Source of the DNA: Dehalobacter sp.
GTDB taxonomy: Bacteria > Bacillota > Desulfitobacteriia > Desulfitobacteriales > Syntrophobotulaceae
Length of the DNA: 64,000 nucleotides
Assembly (NCBI GenBank): GCA_023667845.1
Contig: JAMPIU010000125.1
Span: 62,001 to 126,000 of the forward strand
Reading direction: 5' to 3'
A model generated the notes under the pieces. The model searched no databases. It was not told the DNA's origin and saw nothing but the letters and a program-made list of their open reading frames with translations. Every line of letters starts with the position of its first letter. Within the stretch, counting starts at the first letter, position 1. The translations under genes and the position numbers were made by a program. Below, in pieces: positions 47,654 through 56,158 of the stretch.

Positions 47654-47776
47654 TTAGAATATTACGCCAAGGGCAATTAGAATCAAAATTGCAATCGCAA
47701 TAATTGCTACCCCATAATTGGGTACAGCCACTGGTCTGGCAACCGGCATACTGCAGCAACAGCCACCTCTATACAT
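47654..47776 (-). CDS. 40-residue hydrophobic spore-type peptide
   Basis: An ATG at 47776 with a strong AAAGGAGG site eight bases upstream starts a 40-residue frame: MYRGGCCCSMPVARPVAVPN, then YGVAIIAIAILILIALGVIF. A short Gly/Cys-rich head and one transmembrane segment resemble the YjcZ-type sporulation peptides of Bacilli and Clostridia. The next gene upstream is of the same kind. A spore-coat or forespore membrane role is inference from family. Confidence 0.7.
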   Translation of the reverse strand: MYRGGCCCSMPVARPVAVPNYGVAIIAIAILILIALGVIF

Positions 47777-47819
47777 CCTTTGGGCCTCCTTTCCGGGACA
47801 CTTGTATTATTTCGTTATC

Positions 47820-47939
47820 CTAGAATACGATTCCCATTGCAATCAACAATAATATGATTACAACGACAATAGCGATCCCACAAAGACATCCGCCGCCTAA
47901 GCCTCCGCCATAAGCGCCTACAGCACCGTCAACAGCCAT
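47820..47939 (-). CDS. 39-residue glycine-rich hydrophobic spore-type peptide
   Basis: An ATG at 47939 with an AGGAGGTG site begins a 39-residue frame: MAVDGAVGAYGGGLGGGCLC, then GIAIVVVIILLLIAMGIVF. The Gly-rich head followed by one membrane segment and a GIVF/GVIF end is shared with the downstream 40-residue gene, so the pair are probably paralogues. The composition resembles YjcZ-family sporulation proteins. Confidence 0.7.
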   Translation of the reverse strand: MAVDGAVGAYGGGLGGGCLCGIAIVVVIILLLIAMGIVF

Positions 47940-48022
47940 TTTTTGCACCTCCTGCTATTCTGTATTCGCTTTATTCTATTCATATTTCCATAATATGGTA
48001 CTTTATTTTTGTTCAAGGGGCA

Positions 48023-48070
48023 AAAATATACCCTCCCGAGCAGTTCACTGCCAATGGGAGAGTATATTTT
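48023..48070 (-). terminator. Strong bidirectional terminator
   Basis: AAAATATACCCTCCC pairs with GGGAGAGTATATTTT (15 bases, one mismatch), flanked by A and T tracts on both sides. It ends the nfeD-floA transcript. Confidence 0.8.
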
Positions 48071-48115
48071 GAGTTTCTTCATCTCATTTGTAATATATTG
48101 AAACTTTTATCTTGT

Positions 48116-48742
48116 TTATCTTCGCGGGAATGCTCTCCTGGCCCTTGGTTCCTTTAGAACCTCAGCCCAGACCACGCCACGCATCACTTCCGAAGATGAC
48201 AAACCCAGACTGAAAGCCGCTCTTTTTTGGGAAATTTGATCTCTCGGTGTGATCTGCCTGTTGGCATAATCACTGCCTTCGGCTCCCCAGGTTCCTTCCT
48301 GGTCTGCGGCTCCTTCATCACCGCCAAGGCCTTCAGTGCCCTGGGTGCCCTCGTTCGAAATATACCGATCATAGTCCGATCGTCCTTCTTCTCTCCATTT
48401 GTTTTCTGTTTTTTGGACGGTTTCAGCTTTCCGCGGAACTGAAGAAGCAGAAGTTGGAGGGGCAGCAGCCTTTTTCTTGACGGTTGATCCGTACGGTCCA
48501 ACCTGCAGCTCTCTCTCAGCCTTTTCCACAGATTCCCTGAGCTGTCTTTCCAGATCTTCGAAGAAATTTCCTTTTCTCTTTCTTTCCATCCGGGAAATGT
48601 CCCTGTCCATCTCGGCTATCAGAGGTTCGGACGGCGGCATATTGTCCTCCGGCCTAACAGGCCTGCGCTGCGGAGGTTTGTCTTTATTGGCAAAGAAGCT
48701 GTAAATTACAACCGCAATAATGATAAATGTTATGATATCCAC
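48116..48742 (-). CDS. Membrane-anchored protein of unknown function downstream of floA
   Basis: 208 residues. A single N-terminal transmembrane helix (ITFIIIAVVIYSFF) is followed by a proline- and charge-rich, apparently disordered cytoplasmic part with a short helical stretch (FFEDLERQLRESVEKAEREL) and a Glu/Gly-rich low-complexity segment. The C-terminal SSSEVMRGVVWAEVLKEPRARR looks ordered and conserved. No family is recognised beyond this. It is 10 bases past floA, so a role in the same membrane domain system is plausible. Confidence 0.75.
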   Translation of the reverse strand: MDIITFIIIAVVIYSFFANKDKPPQRRPVRPEDNMPPSEPLIAEMDRDISRMERKRKGNFFEDLERQLRESVEKAERELQVGPYGSTVKKKAAAPPTSASSVPRKAETVQKTENKWREEGRSDYDRYISNEGTQGTEGLGGDEGAADQEGTWGAEGSDYANRQITPRDQISQKRAAFSLGLSSSEVMRGVVWAEVLKEPRARRAFPRR

Positions 48743-48752
48743 TGAACATCAC

Positions 48753-49754
48753 CTACTTCTTGGGTATCGTCGTTTCCGGTTCATCTCCTTTGGCTGTGAC
48801 AGCGATATTATCCCGCATGCGGGTATCTGCAATCACGTTTTGCAGATTGTAATAATCCATAACGCCAAGGCGTCCTTCTTTTAAAGCTGACGCCAGTGCC
48901 AGCGGCACCTCGGCTTCCGCATCCACAACTTTTGCTCTCATTTCCTGAACGGACGCTTTCATTTCCTGTTCCCTGGCCACCGCCATCGCTCTGCGTTCCT
49001 CCGCTTTGGCCTGGGCAATCCTCTTGTCCGCCTCAGCCTGATCTGTTTGCAGCTGCGCTCCGATGTTTTTGCCGACATCGACATCGGCAATATCAATTGA
49101 GAGGATTTCAAAAGCTGTTCCGGAATCCAACCCTTTATTCAAAACGGCCTGGGATATCATGTCCGGATTTTCGAGGACATTGGCATGGGAAGAGGAACTG
49201 CCGATACTTGTTACTATGCCCTCTCCGACGCGTGCAATAATCGTTTCTTCACCAGCTCCGCCAACCAGACGGTCAATGTTTGCCCGAACTGTGACTCTTG
49301 CTATGACTCTTAATTCAATCCCATTTTGTGCAACAGCAGAGACAGTGGGTGTTTGGATAACTTTCGGATTAACGGACATTTGCACCGCTTGCATAATATC
49401 ACGTCCTGCCAAATCAATGGCTGCGGCTCTTTCAAATTTAAGCGGTATAGCTGCTCTTTCCGCAGCAATTAATGCGTTAACGACCTTGTCGACATTTCCT
49501 CCGGCAAGGTAATGGGCCTCAAGCTGTGCCGGGGTAAGTCCCAGACCAGCTTTATGTGCTTTAATCAATGGGTTCACAATCCTGATCGGTGCGACTCGCC
49601 TAAGTCTCATCCCGATCAGCGTGAATATGCCGATATTAACACCGGCTGCCAAAGCCGAAATCCAGAGACCGACCGGAATAAACGTAAAGAGAACCATTAG
49701 AATAATCAGAACCAGCATAATCAGTATCACCGTTGTAACAAGTGCTGTTGTCAT
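48753..49754 (-). CDS. floA: Flotillin-like protein FloA
   Basis: 333 residues, full length. An N-terminal membrane hairpin (about residues 5-45) precedes the SPFH domain ([40 protein letters not shown]) and a coiled coil rich in Glu and Ala ([20 protein letters not shown]). FloA organises functional membrane microdomains. The nfeD-floA order is the common Firmicute arrangement; a good AGGAGG site precedes the ATG. Confidence 0.96.
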   Translation of the reverse strand: MTTALVTTVILIMLVLIILMVLFTFIPVGLWISALAAGVNIGIFTLIGMRLRRVAPIRIVNPLIKAHKAGLGLTPAQLEAHYLAGGNVDKVVNALIAAERAAIPLKFERAAAIDLAGRDIMQAVQMSVNPKVIQTPTVSAVAQNGIELRVIARVTVRANIDRLVGGAGEETIIARVGEGIVTSIGSSSSHANVLENPDMISQAVLNKGLDSGTAFEILSIDIADVDVGKNIGAQLQTDQAEADKRIAQAKAEERRAMAVAREQEMKASVQEMRAKVVDAEAEVPLALASALKEGRLGVMDYYNLQNVIADTRMRDNIAVTAKGDEPETTIPKK

Positions 49755-49769
49755 ATGTTTTATGACCTC

Positions 49770-50270
49770 CTATTCATTTTCTTCCCTGCTCACAATGATT
49801 CTTGTACCCTCAACCGCGATGACCTTTATCGCAGAATCTTTCGGGATAAAACTTCCATCTGTGACGACATCGACCCGTTCCCCTTCAATCTGCGCTGTGC
49901 CTGCCGGACGGAGCAGGGTCAGGGCTTTTCCGGTTTTCCCGAGATAGTGTATATAATCTGTTTTGGGTGCTACGAAGCCTTCTTCGGTTCTCTGCTTTTC
50001 CCCCAAAGCTACCTTGCGCCAGAGTTTTTTCAGCCGACCTGTTTTATACCCAATATAGATCAGCAGCCCTGCCACAATAAGTATGATCAGAAGATACACG
50101 ACACCCTCGGCGAACGAATCAGCCACTAAAAATACTCCGCCGATCATCATCAAAAGTCCGATGATTCCAGAGACGCCAAAGCCTGGAATAATGAATATTT
50201 CCAGAATAACCAGAATGATTCCTACAATAATCAGGGAAAGAGAAATCCCGACAAAAACATCCAAATTCAC
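49770..50270 (-). CDS. NfeD family membrane protein
   Basis: 166 residues. Three transmembrane segments (about 10-90, including LEIFIIPGFGVSGIIGLLMM) are followed by a C-terminal OB-fold NfeD domain (GKTGKALTLLRPAGTAQIEG ... VIAVEGTRIIVSRE). It is the short NfeD form without the ClpP-like protease domain. Its partner is the flotillin encoded 15 bases downstream. Confidence 0.92.
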   Translation of the reverse strand: MNLDVFVGISLSLIIVGIILVILEIFIIPGFGVSGIIGLLMMIGGVFLVADSFAEGVVYLLIILIVAGLLIYIGYKTGRLKKLWRKVALGEKQRTEEGFVAPKTDYIHYLGKTGKALTLLRPAGTAQIEGERVDVVTDGSFIPKDSAIKVIAVEGTRIIVSREENE

Positions 50271-50457
50271 ATCCCCCTTTCTTCGCTTATTTTAGCATAA
50301 TTTTACTTTTCGGGCTATTCTTTCTTCGTGCTGTCACGCCAGATTCATGAATTCATTCGTAAAGACAGCCGTTTCCTAAACCTTACAATATCCGGCAATG
50401 ATTAAATTCACCTTAGAGCTTATTCGATAATGTATGATTCATTCTGCATATTAATGA

Positions 50458-50488
50458 TCTGCATTAATCATTTGTCTGCATTAATCAT
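50458..50488 (+). repeat. Tandem 14-base repeats upstream of a small membrane protein gene
   Basis: TCTGCATTAATCAT occurs at 50458-50471 and again at 50475-50488 (17-base period). A degenerate third unit lies at 50443-50457. They end near a TATAAT at 50506-50511, so they cover the expected -35 region and may be regulator-binding sites. Confidence 0.5.
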
Positions 50489-50531
50489 ATCTTAAGCTTA
50501 CTGCTTATAATAATAGTCAGAGGTGATATAA

Positions 50532-50813
50532 ATGCCTGATTTATTAAAATATCTTCTATATTCCATTTTTGCTTTGGGAACGATTTTCCTGGCAGCAATA
50601 GTTTCTTGGGTCTTCTTGCTTCTCCTGGGCATCGGGATTTCCACCCGCGTCATCTATCAGAAATTTTTCAGCAAGAAGAAAAAGACCGCACTCGGGGCAA
50701 ATGCCTTTCGCCAAGGGACGTGGAATAAAACTGCCAATGACAGTCAGCGGGAATATATGACTGTAATTGATGCGGATAATACAGAGAACGAATACCGGAT
50801 ACCGAAGATATAA
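50532..50813 (+). CDS. Small membrane protein of unknown function
   Basis: 93 residues with an AGAGGTG site before the ATG. One long hydrophobic stretch (about residues 5-40) is followed by a basic KKFFSKKKKTAL-like cluster and a polar tail ending in DADNTENEYRIPKI. No family is recognised. It is divergent from nfeD and preceded by tandem repeats. Confidence 0.65.
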   Translation: MPDLLKYLLYSIFALGTIFLAAIVSWVFLLLLGIGISTRVIYQKFFSKKKKTALGANAFRQGTWNKTANDSQREYMTVIDADNTENEYRIPKI

Positions 50814-50856
50814 CAACTTTAAGGAAACCGTGTAAAACAAGAAGTCGATAACCAGT

Positions 50857-51339
50857 TCAGATAAAAAGCTCTATGTCCGCTTCCAGGGCATCCTGCAGAT
50901 AATCTTTCGCTGTCATGATTTTGACATCCGGAATCATTTCTTCAAGTGTAAAACCCATGATCTCAAGGGAAAGCTTGCATATGTAAAAGCTTACCCCCTT
51001 TTTTTGCGCTCCTTTCAGAAAAGCGGAAAGATTGGGTGCGTCCTGGTCTTCCATCATTTGTTTCAGCATGGCTTTTCCAATACCAGCCATATTCATCCGG
51101 GAAAGCGGCAGGTCTTCCGGACCTTTCGGTGCCGTCATTCCCAGCATTTTTTCATAAACCGTTTTGTCTTCCAAAGACATCTTCTCCGGATCGCGTATCA
51201 GGCACAGACCCCAAAAAGCGAAAAAGATACTGACTTTCATGTTGAGCTCGCGGGCCGAATTGGCCAGGATCAAGGCAGCCATCGCCTTGTCATAATCCCC
51301 GCTGAACAAAATCAGGCTGAGTTTCTTCTCTTTTTCCAT
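50857..51339 (-). CDS. DsrE/DsrF-like family protein
   Basis: About 160 residues from the ATG at 51339 with a GGTGGTG site eight bases upstream. The fold pattern SLILFSGDYDKAMAALILAN, VSIFFAFWGLCLIRD and the late VSFYICKLSLEIMGF match the DsrE/DrsH-like family. A cysteine (GLCLIR and ICKLS) occurs at positions used for sulfur relay in some members. It lies downstream of a cysteine desulfurase-like gene, so it may accept persulfide sulfur. Confidence 0.85.
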   Translation of the reverse strand: MEKEKKLSLILFSGDYDKAMAALILANSARELNMKVSIFFAFWGLCLIRDPEKMSLEDKTVYEKMLGMTAPKGPEDLPLSRMNMAGIGKAMLKQMMEDQDAPNLSAFLKGAQKKGVSFYICKLSLEIMGFTLEEMIPDVKIMTAKDYLQDALEADIELFI

Positions 51340-51415
51340 GATAAGCACCACCATTTCTTAGATGTATGCTTTTATTCTCGGTAATGGTTCTTATCTTTAT
51401 GCAGGCTTGACTGCC

Positions 51416-52750
51416 TTAGCTGTACATTTTCAAATATCGTCTTCTGTCTTTGGCAATTTCCTGCAATACTTCCAGTAGCCTGCCAACTTCGTGAGGTTCA
51501 TTGTATAAACCAAAACTGACTCTGACCATCCCGGGTCTGTTTTCCGGAAGATGATCTGCAACTGCGCTTAAGATGGCTGGTTCGACTTTCATGAGCTTTT
51601 GGACGTAAGGATGCGCGCAAAAACACCCACTCCTGACAGAAATACCGGCTTCTCCAGCTAGTATATCCGCCAGTTTCTCATGATAAACGCCCTTCATATT
51701 AAAGGGAACAATCCCGACTCGTTCCTGACTTTGATCTTCTGCACAATATATGTCGATACAGTCTATTTTTTTTAGTCCCTGAATCAGTTGAGATGTTAGG
51801 GTTTTTTCATGCTTGTACACATTTCGCATCCCGACTGCACTTAAGGTTTTTATACTTGCGGCCAAGGCCAGCACGCCCATTAAGTTGGGCGTTCCAGCCT
51901 CATCTTTGGAAGGAGGATCATTCCAGATTACAAAATCGCGGGTTACGGCTTTGACTGTTCCTCCGCCCTGATAATCGGGGCTTCCCTTCAGGAAAAAGTC
52001 TTTGGGGCCAATCAGAACGCCGGTCCCAAAAGGCGCATACATCTTATGTGCGGAGAAAACAAGAAAATCGATATGCTTACTGGAAGCGGAAGGCTTCGTA
52101 TCAAACGGCTGATGAGGAAGCAGCTGTGATCCGTCAACCATGACCTTGGCGCCATATTTATGGGCCCATTCAGCAATTCGATGTACGGGATTGACATAAC
52201 CTGTTACATTTGAAGCTCCGGCTACAGTTACCAGCTTGACCCGGCCTTTATATTTTTCCAGCTTTTCAATGAAATCGTTAAAAATTAGCCTGCCGCATTC
52301 ATCCACCTCAATATAGTCGACCTCATACTTTTCCCGCCAGGGAAGGTCATTGGAATGATGCTCCATGGAAGTGGAAAGGATAACACTTTTTATGTATGGA
52401 TCCATGTCCTGTGACAGTCTGAAGGCCACTTTATTGATAGCTTCTGTGGCATTCTTAACAAAGATCACCACATCCCTTTTGTGGTCTGCACCCACAAAAT
52501 CCATCACTGTTTTCCTGGCATTTTCATATTTTTCCGAAGACAATTTGGACTTGTAGCCGGACCCCCTGTGAATTGACGAATAATACGGCGCAAAACTGCT
52601 GATTTCTTGGAGCACTGAAACAAAAGGCGGCGTCGTTGCTGCATTGTCAAAATTGATTCCCCTGCAGTTTTTACCGTTTTTGAGCTCAACCTCCGCATCA
52701 ATTCCGATAACCAGTTTACCGTAATTCATTTTGGTAATAGCAATACTCAT
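51416..52750 (-). CDS. Class V aminotransferase, cysteine desulfurase-like
   Basis: 444 residues, PLP fold type I. INFDNAATTPPF opens the domain, HHSNDLPWRE is the cofactor histidine region, the PLP lysine is in VFSAHKMYAPFGTGVLIG, and the catalytic-loop cysteine is in VRSGCFCAHPYVQKL. The cysteine and its motif fit a SufS/CsdA-type desulfurase. A GGGGAGAGG site precedes the ATG. Its neighbours (DsrE-like downstream; Mn-catalase and DUF3793 upstream) suggest sulfur transfer, perhaps under oxidative control. Confidence 0.85.
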   Translation of the reverse strand: MSIAITKMNYGKLVIGIDAEVELKNGKNCRGINFDNAATTPPFVSVLQEISSFAPYYSSIHRGSGYKSKLSSEKYENARKTVMDFVGADHKRDVVIFVKNATEAINKVAFRLSQDMDPYIKSVILSTSMEHHSNDLPWREKYEVDYIEVDECGRLIFNDFIEKLEKYKGRVKLVTVAGASNVTGYVNPVHRIAEWAHKYGAKVMVDGSQLLPHQPFDTKPSASSKHIDFLVFSAHKMYAPFGTGVLIGPKDFFLKGSPDYQGGGTVKAVTRDFVIWNDPPSKDEAGTPNLMGVLALAASIKTLSAVGMRNVYKHEKTLTSQLIQGLKKIDCIDIYCAEDQSQERVGIVPFNMKGVYHEKLADILAGEAGISVRSGCFCAHPYVQKLMKVEPAILSAVADHLPENRPGMVRVSFGLYNEPHEVGRLLEVLQEIAKDRRRYLKMYS

Positions 52751-52809
52751 TTTCCTCTCCCCTATAACATAATGATCCCCTCATAGTTTATTGACCAAGC
52801 AAAAATTTG

Positions 52810-53364
52810 TTACTTCATTACGCGCAGACTCATTTTATATTCATGAATCAGCGTCGAGAACTGCTCATTATTGGCTTCCTGAGCCACTAAAACACCGCTT
52901 TTTTTTAGTAATCTTTGATGAACTTCTTCCCGGTTGACTAAGAATTGGAGCATTTTCTTTAGTGAAGTGTCCTCAGTCAGTGTGAGATGCCGCAGGTACA
53001 GTCTCTTAGCCCTGATCTCCGCTTCTTCATTGATTTTGAGCATCTCATTAATATCCGTACTCTTCTCAACATATTCCATATTCCAGGACTCCTGCCCGGA
53101 ATTGGCAAGCGGCAAATCAGCAAGGCCAAGCTTTCTGACTGCAGCTGCAATAATCTCCATATGCGCAAGCTCTTCCGAAGCAATCATACCCAAAAGATCA
53201 CGAATATATGGATTGATCACATGCAGGCGTTGATACATATGACGTGTAAAAGCAGTAAATTCCCCGTCTTTCCCGCCGATATGTTCCAATAAGGTCCAGG
53301 CCAGCTTCTCATTTTTCTGCTCAACATAAACCGGATATAGTAAACGTTTCTGGTAACTAAACAT
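52810..53364 (-). CDS. Manganese catalase/CotJC-like ferritin-fold protein
   Basis: About 184 residues from the ATG at 53364 with an AGGAGG site; an upstream in-frame ATG is not needed. It opens MFSYQKRLLYPVYVE like CotJC. Metal ligands are visible in IGGKDGEFTAF (Glu), ASEELAHMEIIAA (Glu and His), INEEAEIRAKRLY (Glu) and NREEVHQRLL (His). The family includes manganese catalases and spore-coat CotJC. Whether it removes peroxide is not shown. Confidence 0.8.
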   Translation of the reverse strand: MFSYQKRLLYPVYVEQKNEKLAWTLLEHIGGKDGEFTAFTRHMYQRLHVINPYIRDLLGMIASEELAHMEIIAAAVRKLGLADLPLANSGQESWNMEYVEKSTDINEMLKINEEAEIRAKRLYLRHLTLTEDTSLKKMLQFLVNREEVHQRLLKKSGVLVAQEANNEQFSTLIHEYKMSLRVMK

Positions 53365-53407
53365 CCCAATTCCTCCTGACGGCCATGGCAAATCATTCTT
53401 TAGCTTA

Positions 53408-54043
53408 TTATATTGATGATCCTTTCAACCGGTTCCGGCCCATGCATTTTAAAAAGCCCTCACTTTTGTTTCCGTCGAGCATGTATCGGATGTATGCATA
53501 TCTGGCCTCGTTGTATTCCTGAAATATTCTCCTGGCTTTCTCAGGAGCATGGTAGACCTTCCAGTAACCGGTCAGCAGAGGTTTTTTATCGGGGAAATAG
53601 ATAAAATCTGCCACATCGTCCAGTGGGAAGCCCAGAAATAGTCCGATTTCGTGAGGGAAAGGCCCAATGATCCATTTTTGTTTTAAAGTCTGGATTGCCG
53701 TATCCTGATCCGTCTCCCCACAATAATCCAGTGATCTTAAGAAATGCTGGTTCTCAGGGATTTGAAGTATTGAAGATAATCTGTCTGCGGCATAAAATAA
53801 TACGCTGACAGAAGCTTTATTCCTGACAATTTCTTGAACCGTCACATAGGGGTAAAGCCTATCTTTGATTTGATCCCAGGTCTCCAACGCATCTTTTTTG
53901 ATGGCAGTGGTAAATGTAAGCAGCTCAGCTGGCTTGGATGCGATAAGCAGCGGTGCAAGATGATAGGTGATATTATCGAGCAGATATCGCCGGGTCTCCT
54001 GTTTTTTTCTTTGGCTGGTGTAAGTCGCAATGAAGTTCTGCAT
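53408..54043 (-). CDS. DUF3793 family protein
   Basis: About 211 residues from the ATG at 54043 behind a GGAGG site. The signature HEIGLFLGFPLDDVADFIYF is characteristic of DUF3793, and LTGYWKVYHAPEKARRIFQEYNEAR follows. The family is found in anaerobic Firmicutes; the function is unknown. It is the first gene of the cluster with the manganese catalase, desulfurase and DsrE-like genes. Confidence 0.85.
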   Translation of the reverse strand: MQNFIATYTSQRKKQETRRYLLDNITYHLAPLLIASKPAELLTFTTAIKKDALETWDQIKDRLYPYVTVQEIVRNKASVSVLFYAADRLSSILQIPENQHFLRSLDYCGETDQDTAIQTLKQKWIIGPFPHEIGLFLGFPLDDVADFIYFPDKKPLLTGYWKVYHAPEKARRIFQEYNEARYAYIRYMLDGNKSEGFLKCMGRNRLKGSSI

Positions 54044-54111
54044 ATCATCCTCCAAAACCAAATTTTCAATGGTACTAGATTTATTTTCCTAAATGCCAGA
54101 ACGGATTATAC

Positions 54112-54153
54112 AAAAAACCTGTTTCCTTATTTTTGTAAGGAAACAGGTTTTTT
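54112..54153 (-). terminator. Strong terminator of the ACT-paaK operon
   Basis: AAAAAACCTGTTTCCTTA pairs with TAAGGAAACAGGTTTTTT, an 18-base perfect stem with a six-base loop and T-tracts at both ends. It also insulates the DUF3793 gene. Confidence 0.9.
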
Positions 54154-54206
54154 CATCTTGTTATTATATTTTAGTACTGTATTTGATCGCTTACTTTCTT
54201 CTTTCT

Positions 54207-54602
54207 TCATTTGAGCGCGAGTTTGTCCATCGCAGCCTGCATGATTTCAGCATCTCTGACTCTTAGAACGACCTGGGCCTGCTCGTTTTCCTTTTCCACA
54301 AAACCATACATATATTCAACGTTCACACCCTCGGCAACAAGCTTGTTCAGTTGTCCAGCCAGACCTCCCGGACTGTCGGGAACTTTTAGCACCCAGACCC
54401 GGGTGATCTTGACGACACAATTGCGCTCCCGGAGTTTCTCCGCAACTTCTTCCGGGTTCTCCACGATAATCCTGAGTACACCGTAATCTTTGGTGTCAGC
54501 AAGGGACAGCGCGCGGATATTGACTTGAAGGTCAGCTAAAGTATTCAGTGCGTCTGCCAGACGGCCCTGGGCATTTTCCAGAAAAATTGACAGTTGTAAC
54601 AT
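54207..54602 (-). CDS. ACT domain protein
   Basis: About 131 residues from the ATG at 54602 with an AAGGGGG site. Two ACT units are visible: LQLSIFLENAQGRLADALNT and VWVLKVPDSPGGLAGQLNKL. Such small tandem ACT proteins commonly follow phenylacetate-CoA ligase genes in anaerobes, as here (37 bases after paaK); they are thought to sense amino acids or regulate the ligase. Confidence 0.9.
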   Translation of the reverse strand: MLQLSIFLENAQGRLADALNTLADLQVNIRALSLADTKDYGVLRIIVENPEEVAEKLRERNCVVKITRVWVLKVPDSPGGLAGQLNKLVAEGVNVEYMYGFVEKENEQAQVVLRVRDAEIMQAAMDKLALK

Positions 54603-54639
54603 ATGTTTTTCCCCCTTTATTTTTTTCATTTAGGAGAAT

Positions 54640-55905
54640 TTAGCTTAATTGTTTTTCCTTGCGTTTATCAATTACACGCTTCGCTTTTCCTTCGCTGCGC
54701 GGGATACTCTTCGGCTCGACAAGACGCACCCTAGCCGCAATATTAAGGATCTCATGTATTTTAGTTTGAAGCCTTTGCTGGAGCTCTTCGAGTTCCCGGA
54801 TCTCATCGTTGAAGCTTGCCGCATTCACCTCAATCTGCACTTCGAGGGTATCGAGATTACCCTCACGGTCCACAACAATCAGATAATGCGGTTCGATTCC
54901 ACCTACCGACAGGATCGCTTCTTCAATCTGGCTTGGGAAGACGTTGACACCGCGAATAATCAGCATATCATCGACTCTGGCCGACACTCTCTTCATCGTC
55001 CAACCGGTGTGGCCGCACGTACAGCTTCCATAGGTGATGCTGGTAATATCTTTCGTTCTATAGCGAAGTCCGGGGAAGCCCATTTTGTTAAAGCTGGTAA
55101 GAACAAGTTCTCCTGTTTCTCCTTCCGGCAGAACATTTCCGTCTTTATCGAGAATTTCAGGGTAGAAGTTCTCATCTATATGCAGCCCTTCGCCTTTCAG
55201 GCACTCCAAAGAAACGCCGGGTCCCATCGTTTCACTCAATCCATAGATATCGAGCGCCCGAATACCAAGTCTGGCTTCAATCTCTGCCCTCATCTGTTCT
55301 GTCCAGGGCTCAGCACCAAATATCCCGACCCTCAGCTTCAGGTCTTCTTTGGTCATACCCTCTTCCCCCAGACTGTCTGCCAGATAAAGTGCGTACGACG
55401 GAGTACAGCAAAGAACCGTACTTCCAAAGTCACGCATCAGCATCAGCTGACGCTGGGTGTTGCCGCCGGAGATCGGAATGACTAAAGCCCCAAGTTCTTC
55501 ACATCCGTAATGCAGTCCCATACCGCCGGTAAACAAGCCATAGCCGTAAGCGACCTGTACAACGTCGTTGGACGTAATGCCGGCCCTTCTGAGACCGTTG
55601 GCCACAATTTTGGCCCATAACTGAATATCTTCACGGGTATACCCTACAACGGTCGGTTTTCCCGTTGTCCCTGAGGAAGCATGGATTCTGACCATCTTTT
55701 CCAATGGCTCGGCAAATAATCCAAAAGGATAATTCTGGCGTAACGCTTCTTTATCCGTCAATGGTATCTTCCGAAAATCCTCCAGGGATTTGACATCACC
55801 GGGATAATAGATACCCACCTCAGCTAGTTTTTTCTTGTAGTAGGGAGCTTTTAAGACCTGTTCAATGGTCTTTCTTAAATGAAGTAACAACTCATCCTGA
55901 GTCAT
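54640..55905 (-). CDS. paaK: Phenylacetate--CoA ligase
   Basis: About 421 residues from the ATG at 55905 (AGGAGG site). Adenylate-forming enzyme: the phosphate loop is IHASSGTTGKPTVVGYTRED, followed by YGLSETMGPGVSLEC and RYRTKDITSITYG; the C-terminal domain ends IPRSEGKAKRVIDKR with the catalytic lysine region. It forms an acyl-CoA from phenylacetate or a related aryl acid. In anaerobes it is usually linked to amino-acid degradation with indolepyruvate oxidoreductase, which is not in the window. Confidence 0.92.
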   Translation of the reverse strand: MTQDELLLHLRKTIEQVLKAPYYKKKLAEVGIYYPGDVKSLEDFRKIPLTDKEALRQNYPFGLFAEPLEKMVRIHASSGTTGKPTVVGYTREDIQLWAKIVANGLRRAGITSNDVVQVAYGYGLFTGGMGLHYGCEELGALVIPISGGNTQRQLMLMRDFGSTVLCCTPSYALYLADSLGEEGMTKEDLKLRVGIFGAEPWTEQMRAEIEARLGIRALDIYGLSETMGPGVSLECLKGEGLHIDENFYPEILDKDGNVLPEGETGELVLTSFNKMGFPGLRYRTKDITSITYGSCTCGHTGWTMKRVSARVDDMLIIRGVNVFPSQIEEAILSVGGIEPHYLIVVDREGNLDTLEVQIEVNAASFNDEIRELEELQQRLQTKIHEILNIAARVRLVEPKSIPRSEGKAKRVIDKRKEKQLS

Positions 55906-56053
55906 CCTACCATCCTCCTGCCTCAAACTTATTTTGACACGCAAACTGTTAACGATAGGTATATTATATATCAAGATAATCCATATTTGAATCTGTATTT
56001 TGAAATAGCGCTTTTAATAAAAATTGTAAGTTTTCCTGTTATCAACATAAAAA

Positions 56054-56079
56054 GGATGCCCTGGATTCCCACGACACCC
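56054..56079 (-). terminator. Probable terminator of the yicC-metK operon
   Basis: On the minus strand a seven-base stem GGGTGTC...GGCATCC (with two wobble pairs) is followed by TTTTTATG. It lies about 80 bases past the metK stop. Confidence 0.5.
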
Positions 56080-56158
56080 TCTGCAGTCTGTTATTCTTCT
56101 ACTGACACCGATGATTTTTCTCTGCTATAGCTATTTCTATTGGAAGCTTAACAACGTT

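Noticed and set aside
54649-55485. A 278-codon plus-strand frame
   Set aside because: Antisense shadow of the phenylacetate-CoA ligase gene.
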